The notes under the pieces are model-generated. The model searched no databases, was not told the DNA's origin, and worked only from the letters and a program-made list of their open reading frames with translations. From Macrosoma leucophasiata (taxonomy: Eukaryota > Arthropoda > Insecta > Lepidoptera > Hedylidae): a stretch of 64,000 bases of DNA. Both the position numbers and the translations under genes were made by a program. Positions 43,696 through 53,834 of the stretch are shown here, in pieces. Location: positions 9,258,001-9,322,000 of the forward strand of contig JAWQUS010000003.1 of assembly GCA_036365455.1 (NCBI GenBank), given 5' to 3'. Each line of letters opens with the position of its first letter. Position 1 is the stretch's first letter.

Positions 43696-43799
43696 AAATT
43701 TTTCTTTCCATTTTTCTTTAAAAATAAAAACGTACCTACCATATTCTTAAGGATATGGTTTTTCAACAATAAAATATGTTGCAGAAAGACGAAACGAAC

Positions 43800-43905
43800 A
43801 GCATTTATTTATTTATTACTTCTTTATTGTTACAAAAAGGAACAAATTATGTAACAAAGGCAGACTTAATGCTAAAAGAATTCTCTACCAGTCAACCATA
43901 GGTAT
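43800..43905 (-). mobile_element. LINE 3' untranslated end
   Basis: On the minus strand: GGTTGACTGGTAGAGAATTC, TTAGCATTAAGTCTGCCTTT, then AATAAAGAAGTAATAAATAA and a TAAA-type tail. This is a familiar 3' end of lepidopteran Jockey/CR1-like LINEs. It contains a polyadenylation signal. Confidence 0.65.
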
Positions 43906-44647
43906 TATGGGGAAATGGTAGGCGGTGTAACGAATAAAGATATTATTTAATAGATAAATCTAATTTAATAATAAAATAACACATACATACAATCCCATGT
44001 GTTTACTTACCTTCATACAATATTATTTATTATACCTATAAGCATTATAATTTTAAAATAGTTCCATCATTAGTTCCACGAACAATGGCAATGATCGGCA
44101 TTCCTGAAGCAGCGTTGTTAATCCATTTAGCATATAAATTAAATTTCTAACTTGTAGGTATGAAACGAAAGTAAGCTCACGTTGGTCACGGAGTAAGCGA
44201 CTGGCTGGAAGCCAACTGGTGCAACATCCTAGTAGAATGCAAACGGATATGCAATTATGTATAGGTAAGTTCCCTTGAGGATCTCTGCGCCCGTAACAAT
44301 ATGTACCTTCTCTAGAAATATAGGTGCAGAATAAACACAAGTCATCAGATTTATCCGGAGTGAATTCAATTATATGTAAGGTAAATTAAGTAATACATGA
44401 GAGTTCTAGTTATACTGATGAACAGAAATATTACGATATACTGACTAAAGAAATAAGAATTCTTATTCCTTTTGTCTGAGTTGTCTGTTTCAAGTGTGAA
44501 TGCAAAATGTAGGTACCTAAAATAAAACTGAAAAGATTTTGCTTCTTTTACCTGATTCAACCCTCCTAGATAACAGATTAATTTACTATAATGGCTAAAA
44601 GCCAAGTGCGGAAACAAGGGGATTGAATGCATATGAATGTGAATAAT
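43906..44647. other. Unrecognised DNA
   Basis: Minus-strand open frames at 44053-44340 and 44366-44656 show no domain. The first could belong to the LINE whose tail lies at 43800, but I see no RT motif. Confidence 0.35.
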
Positions 44648-44764
44648 AACTATCACAGAGACATAACAACTAAGGTCTCAGGGGTGGCAACGCATCTGCA
44701 TTTTGACAACGGGTTTTTGTGTAGATATCTATATTTTTTTAAAGAAAAATGGAAAGAAAAATTT

Positions 44765-44839
44765 GTCTTCAGGCGAGACTCGAACTCGCTTCCTACTGGG
44801 AATCTAGTCCAGCCGCTCTTCCAATTGAGCTACTGAAGT
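44765..44839 (-). tRNA. tRNA-like unit, minus copy of inverted pair
   Basis: Acceptor 5' strand ACTTCAG; the 3' strand reads CTGAAGA, so the first pair is lost. A GCGAG-type T stem position is altered (GCGAGTTCG). Upstream sequence down to the CTATTGCCAAC block is kept, so this copy is longer than its partner. Confidence 0.45.
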
Positions 44840-44959
44840 CCTGCCCGATGTGTCAAATCTTTCCTTCACATTTATTGCATTGCTTTATGGTAGCAGTAGC
44901 GCCATCTATTGCCAACTATATATATATATATGAAGGAAAGATTTGACAAATCGGGCAGG

Positions 44960-45034
44960 ACTTCAGTAGCTCAATTGAAAGAGCGGCTGGACTAGATTCC
45001 CAGTAGGCCGCGAGTTCGAGTCTCGCCTGAAGTC
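44960..45034 (+). tRNA. tRNA-like unit, plus copy of inverted pair
   Basis: ACTTCAG pairs perfectly with CTGAAGT. The D loop reads AATTGAAA instead of AATTGGAA, losing one conserved G, and GGTCG reads GGCCG. The nine-base anticodon loop is the same as in the array. Homology to its partner starts at 44932 (TGAAGGAAAG), next to a (TA)n stretch. Confidence 0.5.
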
Positions 45035-45189
45035 AAAATTTTCTTTCCATTTTCTTTAAAAAAATATTTCACAAGCACAATAAGATGTCTATAGGCTGCA
45101 GTCATCACTCAACGTCAATATGAGCTGCATGCTTGTTTGCTACCTTCCATACATAAAAAGAAATCCTTCCGGGATCATTGTTATAAAGC

Positions 45190-45605
45190 CTCTAACAATA
45201 TTGTGGATGCATGGCCAAATTGCGTGACACGAAGCGTGCATGGCTCCGCGGCTGGTGTAGATCGTAAGCGATCTACTTGGTTAAGCATTACGGGCGCGGT
45301 CGGGTGTGTGATGGGTGACCGCTAGTGGCAAATTAAAATGCGCGTTTCCGTGCTTCGGAGGGCACGTTAAGCCGTCGGTCCCGGTTGCTATCGATAGGTA
45401 GCAGTCGTTACACCTTGTCGGAGGCCTTATGGGCGGTTTGAAAACATCCGACAGCGGGTTGGCCACTAACCCGTATCTCCAATCCGCATTGGAGCAGCGT
45501 GGTGGAGGCCATCCAGGCCTCCAGGCCTCCCCCCAAAAACGGGAGAGACTCGTGCCCAGCAGTGCGACGTATAATGAGTTGCCATTATAATTATTATTAT
45601 TATTT
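45190..45605 (+). mobile_element. LINE 3' end, long copy
   Basis: GTGCATGGCTCCGCGGCTGG, GATGGGTGACCGC, TTCCGTGCTTCGGAGGGCAC, AAGCCGTCGGTCCCGGTTGC, CAGCGGGTTGGCCACTAACC, GTGCCCAGCAGTGCGACGTA, then (TTA)n at 45585-45604. The last 150 bp match 28653-28803. The GTGCTTCGGAGGGCACG and GTCGGTCCCGGTT blocks are characteristic of RTE/CR1-like 3' regions in Lepidoptera. A family A copy ends just before it. Confidence 0.7.
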
Positions 45606-46499
45606 ATGACCAAATTATTATAGGATAAGCAAAGATCATTGGATTCATCAGATTCCTAATTTCGATTTTATGTGCGGATACAAAGTAAATGCGATGAATG
45701 TACAAATATTATATAATAATTAATTCGAAAAATAAAGAAACTAGAACTAAGAATTTTATTTAAAAAGTCAATAATTCAATTTTTTGCCTGCATTATACTG
45801 TGGAAGAACATGTATTGTTTGTGGTTCCGCACCATAAAAAGAAAAACAGAACCTTATAAGATCTCTCATTTGTCTATCTATCTGTACGACTTTCACATCC
45901 GTTTTTGTCCAAGCGTATTGGATCGATTATGTTAATTGTAAATTTGGTACATAATGACCCAAACGTGAACGTGTAACAAAAACATATTAATTTCAAACAT
46001 AGGGCCTCTTTTAGTACCGTAGGTATATATTACATATTGGAGAATTATCAAACTGTACCTTTTGTATCATCGTGAGACTGGTGCTATTGTAAGAATCTCA
46101 ATGATATTTTTTCTTCTGCATTCATTGTTATTCAATTTAGTTTTATACCTACTCGAAACAAAAAAACTTTTGGGTATTCACGTAAAAAGGAACACTGACA
46201 ACGTAATCACCTGTCAGCGACAGGATGGAATCCGAAGCCATAGTCCGATCAGGACGAGAGTAATTGGAGTTTTGAAGATGTAAATATTGTTTCGAGAAAA
46301 TTAATATAAAAAATCCTCGACACAAGGCATCAAAATACAACAAAAATAAAACTTGTTTGCTGGCTCTTGGGTTATTTGATCACGTTGTCACGTTTAATCG
46401 CGAAATATCTTGGAAACCTAACGATGCAGCGACGCGACGCTCGGAATTCTTTTATATTTAACAGCTATGCTCTTGTCGGTGGCAACAACTTTTAATTTT
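45606..46499. other. Unrecognised DNA
   Basis: 45830-45980 has a repeat-like composition (TCTATCTATCTG, TTGGATCGATTATG) but no second copy here. No gene. Confidence 0.4.
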
Positions 46500-46692
46500 T
46501 CCTTTACTTAGTCTATATAACTTCTTCTTGGTCTCCCTCTGCTTCTTTTTCCTTCAATTTTCCCTTCCATGATTGTCATGATGTAATCGTCGTGTCGCAC
46601 CAGGTGGCCCAGCATTCTGCCCCGCCTGGTTTCTATCATCTTCAAAATTTGTCTCTCCTCCCTTACCAAAGCAAGTACCTCTTCATTGGTTG
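46500..46692 (-). pseudogene. LINE ORF C-terminal remnant
   Basis: The minus strand reads EEVLALVREERQILKMIETR, then RRGRMLGHLVRHDDYIMTIM and EGKIEGKRSRGRPRRSYID followed by a stop. The GH(L/I)xRHD..(I/L)MEGKIEGKRxRGRPRxxYI pattern is typical of the end of RTE/craft-like LINE proteins. No catalytic domain remains. Confidence 0.75.
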
Positions 46693-47762
46693 GTTGGTTG
46701 GCTCGGAATTACAGGGTCAATAAACACTATAATTAATAATTTTCTTCTTCAACAAACACTATCATTCTCTCTGATGCCTCTCTCGACGTGATGAGAGATA
46801 CGTTCAGCAGTTTCTTAATTTTATATTTACAGTTTTTATATATATATTGTATGTATTTTATATGTGTATTTACAGTTTTTATATTATTTATTATTATTAT
46901 TATTTAATGTTGACATAATCTAGGTTTAACTGTCAAATTAATATTAATATTGCTGAAGATTAAGACCGAACATTTTATGTATTCTATAATTATATGTCTA
47001 ATGTGTTATTTCTATGGGTGAAATAACCTGAAATAAATGAATTTAAATTTAATTTCCTTATGGTCTAATTTGGAACTGGTCACTGAGATAGGAGTGTATC
47101 CATTCCTCCGTTCTTCTGTCCATCCATTCGAAATTAGACCATAAGCAAATCAGCCCTGAAGCTACAGATCTATAAGGTCCAAGAACAATAAGAAATTAAT
47201 TGTCATATTTTTCGTGCTGCCTGAGAGGTGAAACTGCTGGTGGTGAAACTAAATTTTTTTTTAATTTGATTCGAGATTTTTTTTTAATATGTAGCTTGTC
47301 CCTTGAATGTATAAATATATTCACATTACTCGTCCATGTTGCAAGGATTCGCAACTCTGTGCCAAATTAACTAACGTTTCATTCATTTTGAAGCAAATTA
47401 GCTAAGTCAGACGGACACACGAGTGACCTTTGAGGTACGGAACGGTGGTGGATGGATGGATACGGTAAAATGTAAAAAGTAAATCAGAATTATATTTTTA
47501 ACACTTTTAAGTGCCACTTGTGAGTGCATATTCAAAATGAATTTTACTTCTCAAAATAAACAATGAAGTTTCATGTTTCGTATATCGCTCGAGGGATAAG
47601 TTTTTCATTTTCACGCAGCACTTTCGTAAAAAAATGTGCAATTGTCCTATTTCTTATTTATGAAGCCGGGAAAAAATAGTGAAGTAGCAGTTGAGATAGC
47701 ACATATAACTCTTTGTGAATATTCATGAAAAACTTTAATTTCAAACGCTTAGGTTTATATTG
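46693..47762. other. Unrecognised AT-rich DNA
   Basis: Nothing recognised; TA-rich tracts at 46840-46910. Confidence 0.4.
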
Positions 47763-47970
47763 TTACTGGTGGTAGAGCTCCAGTGACGGAGCTTGCGGGC
47801 GTAGGCACCACCGCATTAGCTAATTTACTTTCCGCTAAATGGTAGTGTTCAGCACTATCGTGTTCCGGTCAGGTGCATTTTGACCTTGGTCTTCATGTAA
47901 ATGTCTATAGGCTGCAGTCATCAATGTGAACTGCATGATTGTTTTCCACTTCCATTACATAAAAAAAATG
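47763..47970 (+). repeat. Family A repeat with internal deletion
   Basis: ACTGGTGGTAGAGCTCCAGT to GTTCCGGTCAGGTGCATTTT joins directly to GACCTTGGTCTTCATGTAAA and on to CTTCCATTACATAAAAAAA. About 85 bp between the two GGT-containing points is missing. Confidence 0.7.
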
Positions 47971-49069
47971 TTTACAGTTTGCTGATATCTCGTGAAAAGT
48001 AGAAAAGTGATTGTACGCCAACCATCCAAATAGCTTTCTACAAAGGTATAAGCCGGCAAAAACATTTAATTTAGACCTTTTGTTCACCCCACAGATAACA
48101 TAACATCAGCTGACAAATATTTGCCATCGCGTTGATACTAAATCTTCAAACAAAATACGTCGTTTGTAAATGATATAGGCCACATCCCTTAAGGGTACGA
48201 TAGATATCTACTGAATAAACGTGAAAACGTGAGCCGTTGAATTGGTGCGCCCAACTGTAGAACGGGGCACCACGTCGGTGAATGTTTTAGATTTCTGTTT
48301 CGAGCCATTTATTTTGATTGAAAGACATAGAATATTCTTCTATTTCCAGACCTTGAACTTGTCCCAAAATTACATTATGCTCTCATAACTACACAAAAAT
48401 ACGCTTTCAAATTATTCATCCAACCAATCATTCATCTTATAATTAGACCCTGTACTTATATCTCCTAATTAGTTCTAATAAAATATTAATTATACTCTCA
48501 AATGTGGATCTAAATTTTGCTAAGATGCGCGAAAAAGATTTATTCATTATATATTTATTCATAAATCAGATTACATAATGACAGTAATGACTTACTAGAA
48601 TCTCAACTACTGAATGTATGATAATTTCAGAAATCAATAATCTATTGAATTAAACTAATAATATATTATTAAACATCTTTATAAGACGCTTACACCAGGG
48701 TATAAAACGTAGGTATTCTGTTAAAAAACACTGTTAAAAAGTTTTTTTTTTTAATCTCTTAGACAGCTGCCGAAAAAACATATATCAGATCCATATTTTA
48801 CCCCACAAACACTTCGTACAACAAAGAAAGCTCACGGTTGAACGCATGTAGAAATAAATTATTGAACAATTGTTCGAAAAAGATCTTAAAGTCAATGATA
48901 TAAAAAGGTTATTTCGGTGATGTTTAAAATAGAAAACGAGACAAAAATAAGGGCTTTAGAAATAATATCGTTTGGAGGAAACGGGAGATTGAATAAATAT
49001 GAAAGGTAAACCTTCAGTTAATGATATAAGGGGCTTGTCTTGAATTATGAAGTATGGACTCTTCTTCTC
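47971..49069. other. Unrecognised DNA
   Basis: Nothing recognised. Confidence 0.4.
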
Positions 49070-49258
49070 TTTACACACGCCCGGATTCAGTCCGGCGGAC
49101 CAAATCCGTCTACCAAACCCGCGAGAGCGAACCGAATCGGACTTAGTTAATAGTAATTCTGGCCCGCCGAACTCCATTACACAAGGCCTAATTTGGTTCG
49201 GAGCGTACCGAATCCGCTGTCCGCTCCGTACCAAATCCGGTCGTGTGTTAAGACTATT
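49070..49258 (-). mobile_element. Family M MITE-like repeat, copy 2
   Basis: ACACACGCCCGGATTCAGTC at the left; AACCGAATC and TACCGAATCCGCTGTCCGCT toward the right, ending GTCGTGTGTTAAGAC. Reverse orientation relative to 31575. Confidence 0.6.
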
Positions 49259-49330
49259 AGATATAATCTGTGTCGTCCTTCTACACACACATTACATACA
49301 TAAACACGTAGGTATCTGCTCGCCATAAAA

Positions 49331-49390
49331 AAGTCCCGGTGCGGGGATCAAACCCCGCGACCCTCGGATGAAGCGTTCAGCGTGCGTCAG
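49331..49390 (-). repeat. tRNA-like SINE head fragment
   Basis: On the minus strand GAGGGTCGCGGGGTTTGATC and CCCGCACCGGGAC form a T-arm/B-box like that of the 14200 SINE. No complete cloverleaf. Confidence 0.5.
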
Positions 49391-49549
49391 AACCAAATAA
49401 TAAATCAACAATGAAATTAAATTAATAATGAAATTAATCGAAAAATATCGTTATCGTTGAATATTGAAACCGACAGCAAGTATCAAAGCAAAGCTTAAAT
49501 AATTTGGCATTAAATTTACAAAATTTACATTGTGGCAACTAACGAGCAA
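49391..49549. other. Unrecognised DNA
   Basis: Nothing recognised. Confidence 0.3.
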
Positions 49550-49660
49550 CAATTGAAACTGTATACCGCAGTGTTCAATAGAAAATCAGCGGTAAAAACT
49601 AATCGGCGCGTTAACCACCTTTGACTGGTTTGTCATTATCATTTTTAGTTTGTCATTCGA
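49550..49660 (+). repeat. Family N repeat, copy 1
   Basis: AGCGGTAAAAACTAATCGGC, GTTAACCACCTTTGACTGGT and TTGTCATTATCATTTTTAG match 52545-52610 block by block. A LINE begins where it stops. Confidence 0.5.
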
Positions 49661-50719
49661 GGAACACAATTACAACTAATTACGGACTATCTGTCAAATC
49701 GTACACAATGTGTAACGATTGGTGAGTATACGAGTGATGAACTGCCAATTACGTATGGAGTACCACAAGGTAGCATTTTGGGGCCGACGTTATTTTTGTG
49801 TTATATAAATGAACTCTGTAATTTAAAAATAAAAAATTGTAAAATCATTTCGTACGCTGATGACACCACACTTACATTTAATGGTGATTCTTGGTATGAA
49901 GTATTTAACACAGCGCAAAGTGGTTTTAACATTGTTTGTAAGTGGCTTGCTAACAATTGTCTGACCTTAAACACAGATAAAACCAAATATATTGCTTTTT
50001 CTAATCTAGGCTCAGACCAAACGATAACTAATTTAAATTTATATGCACACCAGTGCTCTTTCCCTCCGTCCTCATCTTGCACATGCTCTTGTATTGAAGC
50101 CACGGATAGTGTATGTTACTTGGGTGTAACTATCGATAAAAGACTGTCATTTGAGACTCATATAAATAATATAACACAGAAAGTACGTAAATTCTCATAT
50201 TTGTTTAAGCAATTAAAATCAGTAGCAGACTTCAAAACATTAAAAATGGTATATTTATCACTTATTCAGTCAATAGTTTCGTATTGTATTTCGTCTTGGG
50301 GAGGAGCCGACAAGACAAAATTAATAAAATTGGAAAGAGCTCATAGACTTATACTCAAAATAATGCTGTCCAAGCCACAACGATATGAAACAGCATCACT
50401 TTATCGGGAATCGGAGGTTTTAACGGTACGACAATTATACATTCATGCATTGATTCTTCGAGTTCACTCGGACACTACACTAATTGATATGAGCAAAAGT
50501 AAAACTCGTCGTCATTTTTCTGTTTGTAACATTAAAAAAGTAAGGACTAATTTTGCCCAAAAATTTTACTTTTTTCGTGGGCCAAAATTATATAACAAAA
50601 TCAACAAAGAATTAAATATAACTAAAGCCAATAAAATGATTTGTAAAAATAAACTAAAGAAATGGTTACTAACTTTAGATTACCAAAAGACTGAAAAACT
50701 TCTAGAAATTGTATCGTAA
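49661..50719 (+). CDS. LINE reverse transcriptase, C-terminal part
   Basis: About 350 open codons without an interruption. From the start: ITDYLSNRTQCVTIGE, then the substrate-binding GVPQGSILGPTLF (motif 4), the catalytic YADDTTL (near 49853), W(L)..N.L.LN..KT motif, and LGVTIDKRLSFETHI. The C-terminal region has SIVSYCISSWGGADKTKL, LERAHRLILKIML, LTVRQLYIHALILRVH and a basic RGPKLYNKINKEL end. The order fits Jockey/CR1-type LINEs; upstream fingers and the endonuclease are lost by 5' truncation, so the fragment is inactive despite its open frame. It has no own promoter that I can see. Confidence 0.85.
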   Translation, partial: GTQLQLITDYLSNRTQCVTIGEYTSDELPITYGVPQGSILGPTLFLCYINELCNLKIKNCKIISYADDTTLTFNGDSWYEVFNTAQSGFNIVCKWLANNCLTLNTDKTKYIAFSNLGSDQTITNLNLYAHQCSFPPSSSCTCSCIEATDSVCYLGVTIDKRLSFETHINNITQKVRKFSYLFKQLKSVADFKTLKMVYLSLIQSIVSYCISSWGGADKTKLIKLERAHRLILKIMLSKPQRYETASLYRESEVLTVRQLYIHALILRVHSDTTLIDMSKSKTRRHFSVCNIKKVRTNFAQKFYFFRGPKLYNKINKELNITKANKMICKNKLKKWLLTLDYQKTEKLLEIVS

Positions 50720-50721
50720 AA

Positions 50722-50911
<190 letters not shown>

Positions 50912-51255
50912 GCGCCCATTTATACACTAGCCTTTGTTATTTTGTGAAACATTTAACTTTAATTCTCTATTTTTTAAAAAAAGGTATATATCTGTATATG
51001 TACCACCACCTAATCTACCTTATTATTAGCACAATGTATTCTTCATGAATTTCTGTAATCCTTTCTTATGAGGGAAGAGCTGGTGTCCTGAAATACAGGC
51101 TTTGCTTAGTTTAGGCACCAGTCTCCCACAATTTACTTTAATAATCACTCACGACTTTTTATGTTTTTATTTTGTTAAACTGTGTAGTTATTAAGGTTAT
51201 TGTGGTGATAAATAAATAAATAAATAAAAATAAATAAATAAATCATGGATTTAGG

Positions 51256-51545
51256 GCTCATGTGAACGCGTGTACTGTAATTCTGCCTAAAATCGGTTAG
51301 ATCGGGTGAAAACATTGAGAATTAAAGCCAATATGGACAATATGACAATGTGCGAAAACAAAACCGCAAGTGTATATATTATTTAATACACACACAACAA
51401 CACAACTTAAAATTAATTAAATTATGATGAAAATAATCAGTGACTAAATGCCAGCAAAAAGAGGTATTCAACTTGCTAGTAAATAACTATTTACGGTTGG
51501 GACAAAGTATTGTACAATTACTGGCTTTATATTTTGACCCATGAC
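51256..51545 (+). mobile_element. Family T relative (diverged)
   Basis: The 3' half, AATAATCAGTGACTAAATGC, CAGCAAAAAGAGGTATTCAA, GCTAGTAAATAACTATTTAC and TTGGGACAAAGT, matches the last 130 bp of the 753-bp elements. The 5' half is too diverged to align by eye. Older member of the family. Confidence 0.55.
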
Positions 51546-51594
51546 CAAATAGGTCGAGTTCTATCTGATGGTGGAGTCAAAAGTCTTAGAAATC

Positions 51595-51743
51595 GGCGTG
51601 CATGTATGAAGAGAATGATGAAGGTAGACGAGGCAAGAGAGGTTTGTCAGGACCGGGATATCTGGCGCTCTGCACTCTCTGCCTACCCCGTTAGGGACCT
51701 GGCGTGAAGTAGGCAGAGAGTGCAGAGCGCCAGATATCCCGGT
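51595..51743 (+). repeat. Family D LINE tail ending in a 35-bp fold-back
   Basis: CATGTATGAAGAGAATGATG, GGTTTGTCAGGACCGGGATA and CTACCCCGTTAGGGACCTGG, as in other copies. At GCGTGAAG, where the tail should follow, the sequence turns back: 51709-51743 is the exact reverse complement of 51652-51686. A TA repeat comes next. Confidence 0.85.
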
Positions 51744-51746
51744 ATA

Positions 51747-51768
<22 letters not shown>
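51744..51768. repeat. (TA)n microsatellite
   Basis: Short TA run directly after the fold-back, followed by nine or so T. Confidence 0.85.
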
Positions 51769-51777
<9 letters not shown>

Positions 51778-51899
51778 GACTGAATTCTGCTATAGGTACT
51801 GAATTGCCCCGCTCCTACAGCCAACTTGCCGCCCAGAGTCAATCTGCCCCCCCTGCTCTAGAGCATTAGCTGATGACGTCCTTGCTACCACATCTACCT

Positions 51900-52318
51900 A
51901 CTGCGCAAAAAGATGGATGGTAAGTAAATACTGCAGCCTATAGACATTTACACAAAAATCGATAGCATAATGCAAATGCGTTATCTGAGGTGAAAGTTGT
52001 TTTGCCTCCATGATTTTATCTTATGTAATGGAATTGGCAAACAAGCATGCAGTTCACATTGATGTTAAGTGATGACTGCAACCTATAGATACCCACACAA
52101 AGACCAAGGTCAAAATGCAGATGCGTTATCACCCCTGAGGCCAAGGGTGTTATGCCTCTGTGCCGGAAATTACAGGTGTACGGCCCTGTAATTTCCAAAC
52201 CACCACCTGACCGGAACACGATAGTGCTGGACACTACCATTAAGCGGCAAGTATCTTAGGTAATGCGGTAGTGCCTACGCTCGCGAGCACCGTCACTGGA
52301 GCTCTACCACCAGAAGAA
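51900..52318 (-). repeat. Family A: old fragment plus near-complete copy
   Basis: 51915-52015 is an old piece (GTAAGTAAATACTGCAGCCT, CATAATGCAAATGCGTTATC). 52016-52318 is a good copy from TTATGTAATGGAATTGGCAA to GGAGCTCTACCACCAGAAG. Inside it, GGAAATTACAGG (52165-52176) is followed by its exact complement CCTGTAATTTCC (52185-52196); in normal copies only the first is present. Confidence 0.75.
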
Positions 52319-52379
52319 GTGATAGTTACTACGTGGACATTCATAACAATCTAAAAAGAACACGAAAGAGGGATACCAC

Positions 52380-52465
52380 TATTAGGTGGCAGATAGGTTA
52401 GTCAATGCGGCGATGCTTACTAATGCTTACGGCGTCAAGCTGCGACACTGGAACTCCATTAAAAA
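52380..52465 (-). repeat. Family A fragment, old
   Basis: ATTAGGTGGCAGATAGGTTA, GTCAATGCGGCGATGCTTAC and GACACTGGAACTCCATTAAA, degenerate versions of the 5' part. Confidence 0.45.
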
Positions 52466-52499
52466 AATTTTTTACTATCATCAATAATTACTGCGACTA

Positions 52500-52720
52500 G
52501 CACTTCAATTAAAATGTGTACAAACCGCAGCTTTTAATGGCAAACGAGCGGTAAAATCCAATCAACGCAGTAACCACCTGTGACTTGTTTGTCATTATCG
52601 TGGATTTAGACATAATGTAGCCGAGTAGACGAGTGCACTGCACTATAACACTCTCCGATTGGGTAAAACAATTACCTCTATAAAAGCAAATTGGTTGAAA
52701 CAAAAACTAGTGTTAGTGCC
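52500..52720 (+). repeat. Family N repeat, copy 2
   Basis: GCGGTAAAATCCAATCAACG, AGTAACCACCTGTGACTTGT and TTGTCATTATCGTGGATTTA, aligned with 49571-49655. Confidence 0.5.
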
Positions 52721-52751
52721 TAAAATATAGTAGGCATCATTTAAGGTGAAA

Positions 52752-52825
52752 CAGGTGGTGTTTGTGCCAAATCAGGTGGTGTTTGTCCAAAAGCAGGTGG
52801 TGTTTATGCCAAAACAGGTGCCTAA
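52752..52825 (+). repeat. Short tandem repeat, 21-22 bp x 3.3
   Basis: Three units of CAGGTGGTGTTTGTGCCAAA type, with small changes, and a partial fourth (ACAGGTGCC). Confidence 0.8.
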
Positions 52826-53039
52826 TTGGAATTAGGTTGTTTACATTTTGAATCACACTTGTATGACACAATAGAAATGAGCTTGTCAATGGTATAAATG
52901 GGCTTGTCAATGGTAAGAGGGGATCAGTTGAATTGTGGTCGTCACCGGGGAATGAAGTGCTGCTAGTGCTAGTTCAGTTCTTAACACTAGATTGAATTAT
53001 TATAATTTATTTTATTGTCTTAAAACTAAATTTTGAATC

Positions 53040-53180
53040 ACAATTGCAATGGCATGCATGTATGAAGAGAATGATGAATGTAGATGAGCAGCACGGGAGG
53101 TGTGTCAGGACCGGAATATCTGGTGCTCCACGCTCTCTGTCTACCTCGTTATGGACCTGGAGTGAAGATACATACATACT
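53040..53180 (+). repeat. Family D LINE tail
   Basis: CATGCATGTATGAAGAGAAT, GTGTGTCAGGACCGGAATAT, CTGGTGCTCCACGCTCTCTG and GGAGTGAAGATACATACATA. Confidence 0.65.
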
Positions 53181-53834
53181 TCAAGCCTACAGAACTTCAA
53201 GCCTAGTGAAGGTAAATCAGGCCTATTACCGTATTACCACCGAGAAAACATAAATTCAATATTCACGAGGATATTGAAAATAAATTATGTCATGTCCATT
53301 TGTATGAGTGAAAATACATACTTCCTTAGATTTAGTATGCCAAATCAAGGTAGCTAGGTAGTTAAAAAAAATTGTCGATGTAAAAGTGTTCTGCAGGAGC
53401 CTAATTAGGTATATGAAATAAATGAATAAACTGAATCAACCAACATGATTTCAACCATTTTTCCCTAGTAAATACCTAATACTATTTTAATTACTTTTCC
53501 TGCAGTTGTTCCTCTAGAACCAGTTAAACAGAGAGAGCGTAAAAATGGAATCCTATCACACAATGCTTTGCAGTCAAGTGAAGATGCTTTTATTCAAATG
53601 AGTCACTGAATTAATTCGTTTTACATTGTGAAATTCATTTTCTCTCAATGAAAGTTGTATTGCCCTCAGGAAATTTCCATTGTCATGCAACATGCAATGT
53701 CATATTAAACCTGTAAACTTTTCAGATATACGAGTATCAAACTAGTCCATTGAAAAGTTACATTTAGGGTTACGTTTTCAGAGGACGTAATTTAATTTTT
53801 TGATAGATAAGGAAGATGGTTTAAACTTAAGTTC
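53181..53834. other. Unrecognised DNA
   Basis: Nothing recognised. Confidence 0.4.

Larger units (their letters stand above)
42526..43738 (+). repeat. Tandem array of a 308-310 bp unit carrying a tRNA-like gene
   Basis: Unit starts (TGCCTAAC) at 42603, 42911, 43221 and 43529 give spacings of 308, 310 and 308 bp. The units are almost identical; the 310-bp spacing is due to two extra bases in an A/T run after the second tRNA-like segment. The fourth unit stops shortly after its tRNA-like segment. The left flank (42538-42600) is a reverse complement of the unit segment just after the tRNA-like part (the TTCACAAGCATGTGTTAATG region). AAAACGTACCTA occurs at 42526-42537 and 43727-43738, a direct repeat around the whole array. 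Confidence 0.92.
44648..45158 (+). repeat. Family A repeat split by an inverted pair of tRNA-like units
   Basis: The left part, ATCACAGAGACATAACAACT to TTGTGTAGATATCTAT (44732), is family A. It resumes at GATGTCTATAGGCTGCAGTC (45083) and ends CTTCCATACATAAAAAG. AGATATCTAT on the left and AGATGTCTAT on the right are consistent with a 10-bp target-site duplication around the insert. Confidence 0.75.

Noticed and set aside
42526..43738. CRISPR-like array
   Set aside because: Units are 308-310 bp and identical throughout, with no short repeat/unique spacer pattern; the organism is a eukaryote.
44053..44656. Two minus-strand frames of about 95 codons as possible LINE or host gene
   Set aside because: No RT, endonuclease or other motif; only proximity to a LINE tail.
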